Made by a program: the position numbers and the translations under genes. From Nymphalis io (Eukaryota > Arthropoda > Insecta > Lepidoptera > Nymphalidae), in the NCBI RefSeq assembly GCF_905147045.1, contig NC_065901.1, forward strand, positions 3,224,001-3,288,000: DNA of 64,000 nucleotides, in the 5' to 3' direction. Shown piece by piece: positions 36,390 to 47,025 of this stretch. The notes under the pieces were generated by a model, which saw nothing but the letters and a program-made list of their open reading frames with translations, was not told where the DNA came from and did not search any database. Within the stretch, counting starts at the first letter, position 1. Each line of letters begins with the position of its first letter.

Positions 36390-37899
36390 AGACTTAGCCA
36401 ACATTTAATTCGGATACTGGCCTCGAAAGGTCACAAATTTTTGATTAAAATATTGTTTGTTTTGGTTCACACTTCTGTTAATTCGAGCTAATTAAAAATG
36501 AGAGCATTTCGTTTTTTATTTTAAAACTGAAAAAGACTGTTTTCAATTTGAAATGCAATTCGCAGTTGGATCATATGTAAGAATCGATTTTCAAATGCTT
36601 CGATTTGCAGTCGCTGATATTCAGAATCTATAAGCAGCACTTCAATTAGTTTACCGTGTTCGTAACGATATAACCTTTGTTTGTCCAAATATTTTATGTT
36701 TTCGTAAATCCCAAAAGTAGCTCAAATATGTCAAAATTATTACTTTTTTATAAAACAATGAAAGAGAGGTGCAATTGTACTTAGTCAATGTATTAATATA
36801 TTTGCCTTATTTGACTCTTTTAATGTCTAAATACGACAAGAATATTTGAACAAATGAAGCTAATATAATCCAATAGGTTTTCTACATACATATTACATGA
36901 TATTTTAAAATATTATTATACATTTAATATGTAAATAGATATATGAAAGGGAATAAAAAAGGGATAAAAGAAATACACAAATAGTAACAAGCAATATTTA
37001 TTCATGCTTCACTAATAAATTAAAACAAACCAAATACACTCACTCATTGCAGCGAATGTTTCCTCTACCAACCCGAAACTAACAACAAGTCAATCAAAAC
37101 TACACATTTGGCATCTAATCTATCTTACAAGCTACATTGATACTCAATGCTTTTTACATGTGTTCATTTTTTAATAAAATCTAAATAAAATAATTCTTAA
37201 ATCTCCTCCTTTTCATTCTACTTTTACACTCTTTTTTACTTAATATTTTAAATGCCAGTCTATTCAAAATAGTGATGTAGAACCATCATAGTTAACAAAG
37301 TTTATAAAATAAATTCAATTATAAACAAAAAATATTTCTCTACTGTATATATATATGTAATTTTATATCAACAATTGAAAAAATTATCTAACTATATAAA
37401 ATATGCTGATATAATCAATTGAATGAAAAACAGGAACGTATAAGATTGTGTTATTTTGTTTCTTATGTTATTTTTTTTATATTATTACCTATATTTACAG
37501 AAAATTTCGTGTGAATTATAAAAGCAACCATCAACCTTTTGGAATACTTTTAAGGTCAAATCTAATTATATAATATCTTTGAAAAGATCTATGTCCAGTA
37601 GCATTAGTAATAATTGCTATTACCACTTGCTTTACTAACGATAAAAGCTCTCTAAGACTGTGTCATAGTTTGATATTTTAATATGTATATGAAACATACT
37701 TTGTCTTTTCATACTCATTGAAATAAAAAAAAGTGGCGAAAACTGGCAGTTTCTTTTTACTATTATTAAATGCAATGGTAGAAATAAGCTAAATATTTTT
37801 AATAAAGAATATATCAAGTAAAAAGATTAATAATGATTAGTGCTAATTCCGCTACAGGTGATGCGTCTCAGTTGCGTGTTGTCAACAGCTGGCTCACTA
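36390..37899. other. Intergenic DNA and probable metaxin-1 3' UTR
   Basis: AT-rich DNA without a recognisable exon. The part near 37,899 is likely the 3' untranslated region of the minus-strand metaxin-1 gene. Several minus-strand AATAAA-type signals exist, for example near 36,995, and none can be preferred. Confidence 0.4.
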
Positions 37900-39228
37900 T
37901 CAGTTATCATCTTCTTCATTCTCAAACATCTCGCTGTAATCTTGCGAATGCTGGAAATCTTTCATGTCCTGACAAATAAACGATTTGAGAATGAATAAGA
38001 ATACAACTTTCTTCACATGCAAATAAGAATGGATATTTCATTTGTTGTTTTACATACAACTAACAGGTACTTGTCCACTTCATGCATGCATTTCTATTTT
38101 ATAATTAAAAATAAATAAACAAAATGCAAAGTTGATATAGGTTTATACTAATTTTTATTTAAATAAATTTAGCTGATAAAGGCTTTAAAAAAACTGTACG
38201 GGTATTATACCTGGAACATGCCAGTGGCCACAGCGTAACCGGTCATGGCGAGCGTGGCGAACAATCCCGCAAGCACTTTATTGCGCGTCGCATTCGGGAA
38301 CTGCGCCTCGCGCTCTGACTGGGTGCCCTGAGATTGTTTCTTGTTCTGTCTATTGTACTCTAAAATGGGATTAAGTGATGTTTAATATAACATACACACA
38401 CTACTAATATATATACTGTATCGAAAAAATTAACAAAAAGACAATAAGACAATATGTTTGAACAAAAATTTGTTTTTAAAAGTGATTGTTTAAAAGCTTG
38501 TTTATATGGAAATATAAGGTATAATAATATGTTGACATATATATTAAGATAGCATAGATAATATATTAAAAAAAAAGTATAATATAATCATTGAAATCAT
38601 GTTTTGAAATATTATTATTTAACAATTACTCAAAATAAGTCAAATTATTATGATTTAAATAAAGATTTACCATCTGTGACATTTCTAAAATTCTTCTGAC
38701 TGATTCTTGCAACAAATCTACTCAAATTAGCTATTCCTTTGATATGATTAGAAAGAGTTGCATTTGGAAGAGGTGTTTTCACAAGAGGAGCCAGGTATGC
38801 AAATACTGTTGCATCAAAAGAAGATGGTCTATTGCCGAAAAAATATTCACTCTCACCCAACCTGTCTGAAAGAGTCTTTAGGCACTTTTCAGCTTCATTA
38901 TAAATCTGAAAAAAGAAAAAATATATATATGAGCAAGTTTTTTATTATTTTATTATTTTAAGGATTACAAATAAATAAACTTAAGGTTGCTCTGTACCCA
39001 AATAAACAACATTTAAAGTTTATTATACCGTTTTTCCTCACAATTCCTTATTACTTTTTTTACTAAATATTTCAATATATCAAATATTTTTTAAATGTCA
39101 TTTTAAATTTTTTTTTTTTAATTATCACATGAACTATTACACATAATAAATGCAAACTTATCATACATTAAAGAAATATTACAATTATTTCTTTACATAT
39201 ATATATGTATAAATATGACTTATTGATC

Positions 39229-39308
<80 letters not shown>

Positions 39309-42300
39309 GAATAGGAAGGCGGACGAGCATATGGGCCACCTGATGGTAAGTGGTCACCAACGCTCTTAGACATTGGCATTGTAAGAAATGTCAACCATCG
39401 CTTACATATCCAATGCGCCACCAACCTTGGGAACTAAGATTTTATGTCCCTTGTGCCTGTAATTACACTGGCTCACTCACCCTTCAAACCGGAACACAAC
39501 AATATCAAGTATTGCTGTTTTGCGGTAGAATATCTGATGAGTGGGTGGTACCTACCCAGACGAGCTTGCACAAAGCCCTACCACCTTTCTACCTTACAGT
39601 GTTTAGGTGTTTAGTATTATTATTATTATTTACAATTTATTGCAAGTATACATTCATTGTTATTGGTAGTCTTATCAAGAAGTTAATATCATTATGCCAC
39701 CTAAACCAAAACCGTGCGCTAATTGCTCAAAAAGATTAACAAACAAAGAGTATCTAAACTGTTTCTTATGTAAGGACGCTTACGATAGTGACTGTGCCAA
39801 AATGACACATCAGCGTTTTATTTCTATGGAGAAGGATGCAAAGGACAAATGGAAATGCTCTAAGTGTATAAATAAAGAAAAAAAAGGCACCCCAGTCCGT
39901 GTACAAACTATTGAAACTACCGATAGCGACAACAATATTTCTTCTCACGGCGAAGATGAATCAGATCTAAATGAATCTCCAAATTCAAACATTCTAAAAC
40001 CCACGCTACTTTCAAGCATACGATCTGAAATTCAGGCATCTATTGATAAATCTCTTAAAATGACCCTTGAATCCACGATAATGAAAGAATTTGCATATTT
40101 AAAAAGTGAATTAGCGACTTTAAGTGATCTTAAAAATTGCTTAGAATTTTTAAGCGCAGAATACGATTGCTTAAAATCAGACCTCGTAGCTTCAGAAAAT
40201 AAAATTAAAAATCTCACTAAGGAGAATATTAGTCTTAATAGTAAAGTGAGCGATCTTACTAACAGACTCAACTTGATTGAACAACATTCGCGTGAAACTA
40301 ATATTGAGATTAATGGCTTACCAGAGAACAAATCCGAAAATTTAAACTCTATTATCGTACAGTTATGCTCTGTAGTCTCAGTACCCTTACAAGATTCGGA
40401 TATTCTATCCTGTACTCGAGTACGAAAATTAGATGACTCTAGTCCTAAACCACGAGCGGTTATTGTTAAGTTACCGACTACTAAGCATAGGGACGTCATA
40501 CTAGCTGCCGTAACAAAGTTCAATAAAAAAAATCAAACAGATAAGCTTAACACTAATCACCTGGGTTACGGTACTAACAAATCACCAGTATATGTCTCCG
40601 AACATTTGTCGCCACATTTTAAAGCTCTTCACGCACGCACTAGAAAAATTGCACGGGATAAGGAATATCGATACACTTGGATTCGTAATGGTCGCATTTA
40701 TGTACGCAAAAACGACCAATCCCCTGCCAAACAAATAAAATGTTTCGAATCTCTTGATCACTTGTAAACTATAAAACCGCTGCTAAGTGCCCGTATCCAT
40801 ATCTCTTCAAAATTCAGGATCTATTACCAAAACTTTAGAGGACTTAAAACTAAAACAAAAGAAATAAGACTATCTTCAATGACATCATGTTTTGATATTA
40901 TTATTGGAACAGAGACTTGGTTGGATGACAGTGTTCACGATAAAGAACTATTTAGCAACAAATACAATGTTTACCGTAGAGATCGTTCATCTACTTCATC
41001 TTCTGGAAAAACTGGAGGAGGCGTTTTATTCGCCGTCTCTAAAAATATTTGTTCGAAACGTGTTGATCACTTTGAAAGTTCTATGGAAGATTTGTGGGTA
41101 TCAGTGAAAAGTGACGGTCAAGAATCGAAAGAAATTTTATTTTGTGTGCTTTATCTTCCTCCTCCAGTGACAAGTGCTTCATTGGACCCGATGTTAGAGA
41201 ATATTAGTCATGTTATGCAATCTCACGCCGGTGATATTATAATTCTAGGGGATTTCAACCTAGGGTTCATAGACTGGAAACGAGATACCTCTGATATTCT
41301 CGCACTGATACCCTGTAATTATAATTGTAATCTTGGGCGTAATTTCGTAGACTTTATGTCTTTCAATAGCCTGTCACAATTTAATTATTTAAAAAACCAC
41401 AATAACAGAATCCTAGATTTAGTTTTAAGTACCTGTGAGGATATTTCCATAGAAGAAAGTATTAAACCTCTTAGTAAAATTGATTTACATCATCCTGCTT
41501 TAGATATCGATTTAAAATTAAATAAGCGTTTACCAACTATTAGAAAACAATTTGCGTCTTATAACTTTAGGAAAGCTGACTATACTTTAGTTAATGCTAA
41601 GTTATGTCAAATTGATTGGGAATTGGAGCTATCTCCGTTTAAGGATGTCGATATGGCTGTAGCAAAATTTTATGACTTACTGGAAATTATAATTCAATCT
41701 ACTGTACCCAAAACAAAACCTCGCAATTTAAAATATCCTTCTTGGTTTACACGTAACTTGATTAAACTTATCGCTGAACGCAACAAAATTCTCAAAAGGT
41801 ACAAACTATACAAAAACCCTAGAGATCAATTAGAACTTCAGTTGAGCAATGATAGGGTGGAGTCTTTGACAGCTTCTTGTTATCGTATGCATATCTTAAG
41901 TACAGAAGAATCGGTTCTTAAAAATCCTAAGAAATTTTGGTCTCTTGTAAAGGATCATCGTGGTGAATCTTCAGATCTTCCTAGAGAAATGTTCCTCAAT
42001 AATATGACAGCAAATACAGGAGAAGATATTTGTAATCTTTTTGCTTCACAGTTTGCGTCAGTCTATTCCCCACATGATCAAGGTCGTATATCATATCCAG
42101 CAGATTGTTTTCCCCAATTTTGCTTAAGTAAAATTTCTTTGACCGAACGTGAAATATCTAAAATCTTAAAATCCGTTGATATTAGCAAAGGACCTGGTCC
42201 TGATGGAATTCCCCCATTATTTATTAAAATGACTAGTAAGTACTTAACACTTCCTTTAAAAATCCTTTTTTCAAAATCACTCGAATCTGCTAAATTTCCT

Positions 42301-44955
42301 ACAATATGGAAAGCTGCCAATGTTGTTCCTATTTACAAAAAAGGCGACAAGCGTAATATCAAAAACTATCGACCTATCTCAATTTTAAGCGTTATTCCAA
42401 AACTTTTCGAAAAGCTCATTTGCCCAATTGTAACCAAATATTTCAAAAATATCCTCTCTACACAACAACATGGCTTTATGCAAAATAAATCAACATCGAC
42501 TAATTTATTAGACTATGTTATAGACCTGTCCGAAAACGTTGATCACAAGACTCAAGTTGATGCTATTTACACGGATTTCACGAGCGCATTCGACAAAGTT
42601 AGCCATACAATCATGCAATCTAAGCTTATGTATTACGGAATCCATGGTAATTTGCTGAATTGGTTAGTATCCTACTTAAATAACCGATCTCAACGGGTGA
42701 TTACTCACGGCTATTCATCTTTTGCATTTGTTCCCACATCCGGGGTACCCCAAGGATCCCATTTAGGTCCAATTCTTTTTTTAGTTTTTATTAATGATAT
42801 AGTAGACAGCATTAAATTTAGCAAATGCTTAATATTCGCCGACGATCTCAAAATCTACAGACCTATAAAAACGTTATCCGATTCTGACCTTCTCCAAGCA
42901 GATATAGACGCTCTCGCTAGCTGGTGCAATAAAAATAACATGGAATTAAATGTTAAAAAATGTCTTCATATAAAGTTTACAAGACGCAGAAAACCGATAT
43001 TATCTAAATACTCTATATCTGGCGATCCTTTATCCGAGGTTAATTCCATTCGAGACTTAGGTGTAGTTATCGATAGCAATTTAAATTTTATTAATCATCT
43101 AGACAAAATAATATCAAAAGCTTGGAAAATGTTAGGATTTGTAAAACGAACATGCAAGGATTTTAAGAATACTCGCTCATTGCTCTGCATTTATAATTCT
43201 CTTGTACGTTCCAATTTAGAGTATGCATCAAATATATGGAACCCTTTTTATAACACTTATATCGAAAGACTTGAGCGAATACAACAAAATTTTACCCGTT
43301 TTCTTGCATACAAGGATACTAGTTGTCCTTATCGCGCTAACTACAACAATAGGCTAAAACATTTTAAAATGATATCACTTAAAAGTCGCCGTGAAATCAG
43401 CGATGTTTTGACCCTACACAAACTGATCCATGGTCAAATAATGTCATCCGATCTACTTCAGCAAATCAATTTAGTTGTTCCCCGCAAAATTCCTAGACAC
43501 CCAATAAAAAAACCTTTTAGAACTACAGCTTTTAAAACAAATTTAGGTAAACATGCACCCCTCAACAGAATAATTAATTCTTATAATGAATATTCTTCTA
43601 ACGGCAATATCGACATCTTTGCCCAAAGCAAGCCAACTTTTGTGAAGCTCTGTAAAGATCTAATAGTATAACTTTAAAACCATTTTATTCATAAATTAAT
43701 TATTTCAACCCTTGTAGATTTTTGTTGTTGTATTTAAATTTTATTTTATGTTTTGTTTAATTATCTATAATTTATTTATCTTTTTTAATTTTTAGTTAAG
43801 ACATAATTAGGTTAGTATAGTCTTATCTTAAGGTCAATGTTGTTTACACCTGTAATGATTTATTCACCTAGATTTAATACCCTGTATCTAATGCTAAGTG
43901 AATGTGTTAGTGATAAGTCGATGGTGTAACTATTTCCAATAAATAAATAAATAAATAAATTATTAACATGACTGATACAGGGCTATCTGGGCAACAACAG
44001 GGGATACTATTAATAATATTTAAAAACTAATAATTATATTTTGGAATTTTTAAAACAATAATAATAATAATTTGTCTTATAGAAATATAGATTGTCTAGT
44101 GCCCATAGACAGGAGCCAATTCTGGCAAAAAGTTAAAAGGAACCTAACTCCTTCTTGCTTTGCTCGTCATCAAAATTACGCGTGTCCACGGGTGAGGTAT
44201 GACAGGTGCAAACATCCTCTATAAAAAACAGCCCTTATCAACCCCACATTCAAGATGCAAAATTCTAAAACCAACCCGAATACAATACTACTTACTGTTT
44301 TTTCAACTTCTTTTAAATCAGAGTGTTCACCATATAATGCATCTATCATTTCTTTAGCTGCCCTTTGATATCTGGATGGATAGTAAAAGTTAAATGGAAT
44401 TTGTAAGGCCTTTGCATATGTGGGTCTTGTTACATCACCATAGTTCTTCTCGTCCACCCACCACGCATACTGGTAAGCAGGATAGAGTTTATCCCGTAAA
44501 TATTGTGTGAAGGCACTCGCTTCAGCTGCTTGTTTTTGATTTAAGTGAACATCCGTACTGTAATGCTGTAAATGACTTCTTGATCACTCGAGGGTTTTTT
44601 TAACAGATTATGCATTATTGATATTCGACAGTAAAAAAAAATTAACTTACCAATGACTTTAAATACTCTACAACTTCCTCGAAATTTGTCAGAACAGTTC
44701 TTCCATCTCTCAAAACAGGTAAGGATCCTTTTGGTGTGAAAAACGGATTACTAGCTTCCCGAACTCTAACTGGCACGCCAATAAATTTCATATAAGTCTA
44801 GATAATAAAACATAAAAACAATAATGTTAATTTGTGTGCCGGTTACAGTAAAAAGAGGTTATAAATATTGAACATACTAGGACTTTTAAGCATTCTAAAT
44901 CTATAGAAGCGAGGCCCCATTCTCCCCGCCATATATCTAATTCAATATTAACCAT
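37900..44955 (-). CDS. Mtx1: Metaxin-1, mitochondrial outer-membrane import component
   Basis: Six coding exons: 44955-44878, 44797-44651, 44565-44296, 38905-38671, 38359-38211, 37968-37900. Phases agree throughout; total 948 nt (315 aa), like vertebrate metaxin-1. The start gives IWRGEWGLASIDLECL followed by TYMKFIGVPVRVREASNPFF, the metaxin thioredoxin-like GST-N region. Residues about 105-165 carry PTYAKALQIPFNFYYP. The GST-C signature FFGNRPSSFDATVFAYLAPL is at about 187-206. A C-terminal membrane anchor (VLAGLFATLAMTGYAVATGM, about 272-291) is followed by an acidic tail. Metaxins act with the SAM/TOB complex in beta-barrel assembly and protein import at the mitochondrial surface. Intron 3 (5.4 kb) contains a SINE and an antisense LINE. 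The gene is divergent from BAP31. An upstream ATG at 45,012 is in frame but adds residues unlike the family, so 44,955 is preferred. Confidence 0.95.
39231..39585 (-). repeat. Poly(A)-tailed SINE (family A), full-length-like, with 75-nt poly(T)
   Basis: The plus strand starts with 75 consecutive T (39,231-39,305), the tail of a minus-strand element. The family body follows: GGCCACCTGATGGTAAGTGG, CTTGGGAACTAAGATTTTATG, CAAACCGGAACACAACAATA, and GCTTGCACAAAGCCCTACC at the far end. It lies immediately upstream of the LINE in metaxin-1 intron 3. It is nearly identical to the copies at 50,861 and 57,061, so the insertion looks recent. The long T run may be length-polymorphic. Confidence 0.8.
39694..40767 (+). 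CDS. LINE ORF1 protein with PHD-like zinc finger and coiled coil
   Basis: 357 codons. Residues 8-58 have a PHD-like cysteine pattern (C8, C11, C23, C26, C34, H39, C55, C58). A Ser/Asp-rich linker follows, then a heptad-rich coiled coil at about 120-200. The C-terminal part, from about 205, is a basic RNA-binding-like region (INGLPENKSENL and RVRKLDDSSPKPRAVIVKLP) typical of ORF1 proteins of insect LINEs. ORF1 proteins bind element RNA and act in retrotransposition. The frame is the same as ORF2, from which it is separated only by the TAA at 40,765-40,767. Confidence 0.8.
   Translation: MPPKPKPCANCSKRLTNKEYLNCFLCKDAYDSDCAKMTHQRFISMEKDAKDKWKCSKCINKEKKGTPVRVQTIETTDSDNNISSHGEDESDLNESPNSNILKPTLLSSIRSEIQASIDKSLKMTLESTIMKEFAYLKSELATLSDLKNCLEFLSAEYDCLKSDLVASENKIKNLTKENISLNSKVSDLTNRLNLIEQHSRETNIEINGLPENKSENLNSIIVQLCSVVSVPLQDSDILSCTRVRKLDDSSPKPRAVIVKLPTTKHRDVILAAVTKFNKKNQTDKLNTNHLGYGTNKSPVYVSEHLSPHFKALHARTRKIARDKEYRYTWIRNGRIYVRKNDQSPAKQIKCFESLDHL
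40768..43671 (+). CDS. LINE ORF2: endonuclease and reverse transcriptase
   Basis: The frame is open from the ORF1 stop to 43,671 (967 codons). The first ATG is at 40,879; numbering below starts there. The endonuclease start motif IYYQNFRGLKTKTKEI lies before that ATG, so a start at 40,879 would lose it. Other endonuclease features are TETWLDD and GDFN at 124-127. The reverse transcriptase has GPDGIPP, the DFTSAFDKV box with Asp566, SGVPQGSHLGP, and FADD at 653-656. A C-terminal domain follows (LEYASNIWNP, RLERIQQNFTRF). No frameshift is seen and all key catalytic motifs are present. How ORF2 is expressed without an early ATG is an open point. Confidence 0.85.
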   Translation, partial: TIKPLLSARIHISSKFRIYYQNFRGLKTKTKEIRLSSMTSCFDIIIGTETWLDDSVHDKELFSNKYNVYRRDRSSTSSSGKTGGGVLFAVSKNICSKRVDHFESSMEDLWVSVKSDGQESKEILFCVLYLPPPVTSASLDPMLENISHVMQSHAGDIIILGDFNLGFIDWKRDTSDILALIPCNYNCNLGRNFVDFMSFNSLSQFNYLKNHNNRILDLVLSTCEDISIEESIKPLSKIDLHHPALDIDLKLNKRLPTIRKQFASYNFRKADYTLVNAKLCQIDWELELSPFKDVDMAVAKFYDLLEIIIQSTVPKTKPRNLKYPSWFTRNLIKLIAERNKILKRYKLYKNPRDQLELQLSNDRVESLTASCYRMHILSTEESVLKNPKKFWSLVKDHRGESSDLPREMFLNNMTANTGEDICNLFASQFASVYSPHDQGRISYPADCFPQFCLSKISLTEREISKILKSVDISKGPGPDGIPPLFIKMTSKYLTLPLKILFSKSLESAKFPTIWKAANVVPIYKKGDKRNIKNYRPISILSVIPKLFEKLICPIVTKYFKNILSTQQHGFMQNKSTSTNLLDYVIDLSENVDHKTQVDAIYTDFTSAFDKVSHTIMQSKLMYYGIHGNLLNWLVSYLNNRSQRVITHGYSSFAFVPTSGVPQGSHLGPILFLVFINDIVDSIKFSKCLIFADDLKIYRPIKTLSDSDLLQADIDALASWCNKNNMELNVKKCLHIKFTRRRKPILSKYSISGDPLSEVNSIRDLGVVIDSNLNFINHLDKIISKAWKMLGFVKRTCKDFKNTRSLLCIYNSLVRSNLEYASNIWNPFYNTYIERLERIQQNFTRFLAYKDTSCPYRANYNNRLKHFKMISLKSRREISDVLTLHKLIHGQIMSSDLLQQINLVVPRKIPRHPIKKPFRTTAFKTNLGKHAPLNRIINSYNEYSSNGNIDIFAQSKPTFVKLCKDLIV

Positions 44956-45709
44956 TATATTGTCTTTTTGAATAACTAATACAAATAAATAAAAATTAGG
45001 AATAGCTGTCACATATACAATTCATATTTTTTAACATTGCACAACAAGAACATGATATTATCGTAATACTGATTACAGATAAAAAAGTATAAGTAATACA
45101 AATAATAAGAAAGTTGCCAGGAAGCAGAAAGACGCAGACTACGGTTTTTTACTCACGCCCTCGATATATGAATATTCAACAATACGATATGTTCTATTTA
45201 TCATTATCATGTTGAGTTAGATATCTGCTGTTGTGTAGCATTATTTACATATAATGTTATATAAAACATATTTATGCATTAGAATCCAATTATTCCCGTA
45301 TAAGCTATTAGTATTAAGTGATTAAATAAGTACTCTTTTTTCCGTTCTTGCCACAGAGTTCATAACAATCCGCTAGGAGTGTTCTGTCAGTTTTGTGAAG
45401 TTTAGTGTTTTGTGGAACACTGTACATGTAGAGTTCTACACAATAAAATAATTTTAACAGTGTTCGCGAGTTGCGGTGCGAGTGCGACTTTGTGTTTGTA
45501 AATTGAAATTCGCTAATGCAAAATATTAAATTATAAATACTCTCGGTCAATGATAATTACAATTAAGCAGTGTCCTAATTATAGTGAACTAATCGACATG
45601 ATTAAAAATAATATATTATTTGAATACAAATAAACTCGTCAGATTGCAGAGTAGATATTTATAGTGAAATCAATTGTTGAAAGCAGCCAGCCGGTAAATA
45701 AAATTTATC
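44956..45709. promoter_or_regulatory. Divergent promoter region between metaxin-1 and BAP31
   Basis: 754 bp separate the two start codons. The central part, about 45,330-45,500, is less AT-rich and includes CpG-containing stretches (GTTCGCGAGTTGCGGTGCG). It is a plausible site for two core promoters and 5' untranslated regions. No TATA box was convincing. Confidence 0.55.
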
Positions 45710-46339
45710 ATGTCTATTCAATGGACATTTATTGCTGGATATCTATATATCGAGATCGCCCTCGTCATTATTATGATATCACCCATATTTAGTCCGAGAA
45801 AATGGTATCGTTTCTTCCGATCACGACTATTTTCAATATTTCAAGAGCGAACTGCTATGTATTTTTATGGTCTATTGGTTATTTTGGGTCTGTTCTTATT
45901 TGATTCTATTAGAGAGATGAGAAAATATTCCATTGGAAGCGAACCCGGTCATAACAAGCTAGCCAGTGAAATGAAAGGAAACGTAAAATTATTTAGATCT
46001 CAAAGAAACTTCTACATAACTGGTTTTGCTATATTCTTATCATTTGTCATCAGAAGATTAGTAACAATGATTATTATACAATATGAATTGCAGTTAAAGG
46101 CTGAAGCGATAATCAAAAAAGCTGAAGACACTGTTAATTTTGCTAAAACAACTGCTATGACACAGAATATTCAAGGTGATCTTCAAAATTATGAAGAAAT
46201 AAAAAGTAAATTAGATGAAACTGAAAATTTATTGGAAAAGCAGAATGTTAGGATCAAGCATCTAGAAGAAGAAGCAACTACATGGAGGCTTAAATATGAG
46301 GAAGCAATAAATGACTCTCAGGGACAAGGAGATAATTAA
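45710..46339 (+). CDS. Bap31: BAP31 homologue, ER membrane cargo and quality-control protein
   Basis: 209 codons in one exon. The start MSIQWTFIAGYLYIEIALVI matches the BAP31 N-terminus. Three membrane segments lie at about 6-26, 50-66 and 101-122. Family motifs FDSIREMRKYS and LFRSQRNFYITGFAIFLSF are present with RRLVTMI. Residues about 125-200 form a coiled coil. BAP29/BAP31 proteins sit in the ER membrane, bind newly made membrane proteins and influence their export and degradation. The coiled-coil tail is shorter than in human BAP31 (246 aa), and the protein ends QGQGDN rather than in the human KKEE retrieval signal. A single exon could indicate an old retrocopy, but there is no poly(A) remnant and the gene has its own divergent promoter with metaxin-1. 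ATTAAA at 46,420 is a possible polyadenylation signal. Confidence 0.93.
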   Translation: MSIQWTFIAGYLYIEIALVIIMISPIFSPRKWYRFFRSRLFSIFQERTAMYFYGLLVILGLFLFDSIREMRKYSIGSEPGHNKLASEMKGNVKLFRSQRNFYITGFAIFLSFVIRRLVTMIIIQYELQLKAEAIIKKAEDTVNFAKTTAMTQNIQGDLQNYEEIKSKLDETENLLEKQNVRIKHLEEEATTWRLKYEEAINDSQGQGDN

Positions 46340-46860
46340 ACGTTGTAAATGGATATTTGGTAGTCATGGTGCTGTACTGTACTTATATTATAAGAATAAG
46401 GTTGAAATTGTGATATGAAATTAAATTAGAAATTTATTTATGTTTTGGAATATATGTATAATAATACTAACATTGTTATTTTGTGTCTGAGAATTGCATA
46501 ATGTATAAAAAAATAATCTCAAGTTTTATTTGTAATATATATTATGTAGTTCAAGTATTTGGTGGATGAGAAATATTTAAAAAGAATACACAGTTTTAAA
46601 CAGTTGTATTTCCAACACATTTCGAAAAGTAACAATCTAAAAAACATAATATGTGCTATTATTTTCTTAAATATTATTTAAGTACTTTATGTAATTGTTA
46701 CATCTAACATGATTCATGTACTAATCACATAATCAGTAATTAATGATATAATCAGTAAAGAAATATCTAAAATTATCATAATTGTGTTTCATTATTTTTA
46801 ATTAAATTAAACATTATGTTAATGTTTATATATGTAAAAACATAATGTTAATGTTTATTT
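46340..46860. other. BAP31 3' flank, AT-rich
   Basis: Probable BAP31 3' untranslated region (ATTAAA at 46,420-46,425) followed by AT-rich spacer. A direct repeat of CATTATGTTAATGTTTAT-like sequence lies just before the RTE fragment at 46,862. Confidence 0.4.
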
Positions 46861-46861
46861 A

Positions 46862-47025
46862 GGGCGCCCTCCAGCCAGGTGGACCGATGACCTTAAAAAG
46901 GTGGCGGGCACCAACTGGATGCGGAAGGCGGAGGACAGGGAGCTTTGCTGCACTTTGGGAGAGGCCTATGTTCAGCAGTGGACAATGATTGGCTGTAGAT
47001 TGATTGTTGATGAATCAATTTTTAA
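46862..47025 (+). mobile_element. RTE-type LINE, 3' fragment
   Basis: Translation from about 46,862 gives RPPARWTDDLKKVAG, NWMRKAEDRELCCTLGEAYV and QQWTMIG, the C-terminal part of RTE-clade reverse transcriptase proteins. The sequence runs into a TTGATTGTTGATGA tract, matching the TGAT-type tails of RTE elements. About 160 bp remain; the rest of the element is missing. Confidence 0.7.

Larger units (their letters stand above)
39598..43965 (+). mobile_element. Non-LTR retrotransposon (Jockey/CR1 superfamily), apparently complete coding region
   Basis: The element comprises ORF1 (39,694-40,767), ORF2 (40,768-43,671), an AT-rich 3' UTR of about 280 bp and a tail of AAAT repeats (about 43,940-43,960). 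It sits antisense in metaxin-1 intron 3. Both ORFs are free of internal stops, so the copy may be young or recently active. The 5' boundary is uncertain; it must lie between the end of the neighbouring SINE (39,585) and ORF1. No target-site duplication could be recognised, perhaps because the SINE obscures the left flank. Confidence 0.8.

Noticed and set aside
39350..39739. 129-codon plus-strand frame, repeated in similar form at 50,977-51,267 and on the minus strand at 57,015-57,296
   Set aside because: These frames are all inside copies of the family A SINE. The same peptide in several places reflects the repeat, not a gene.
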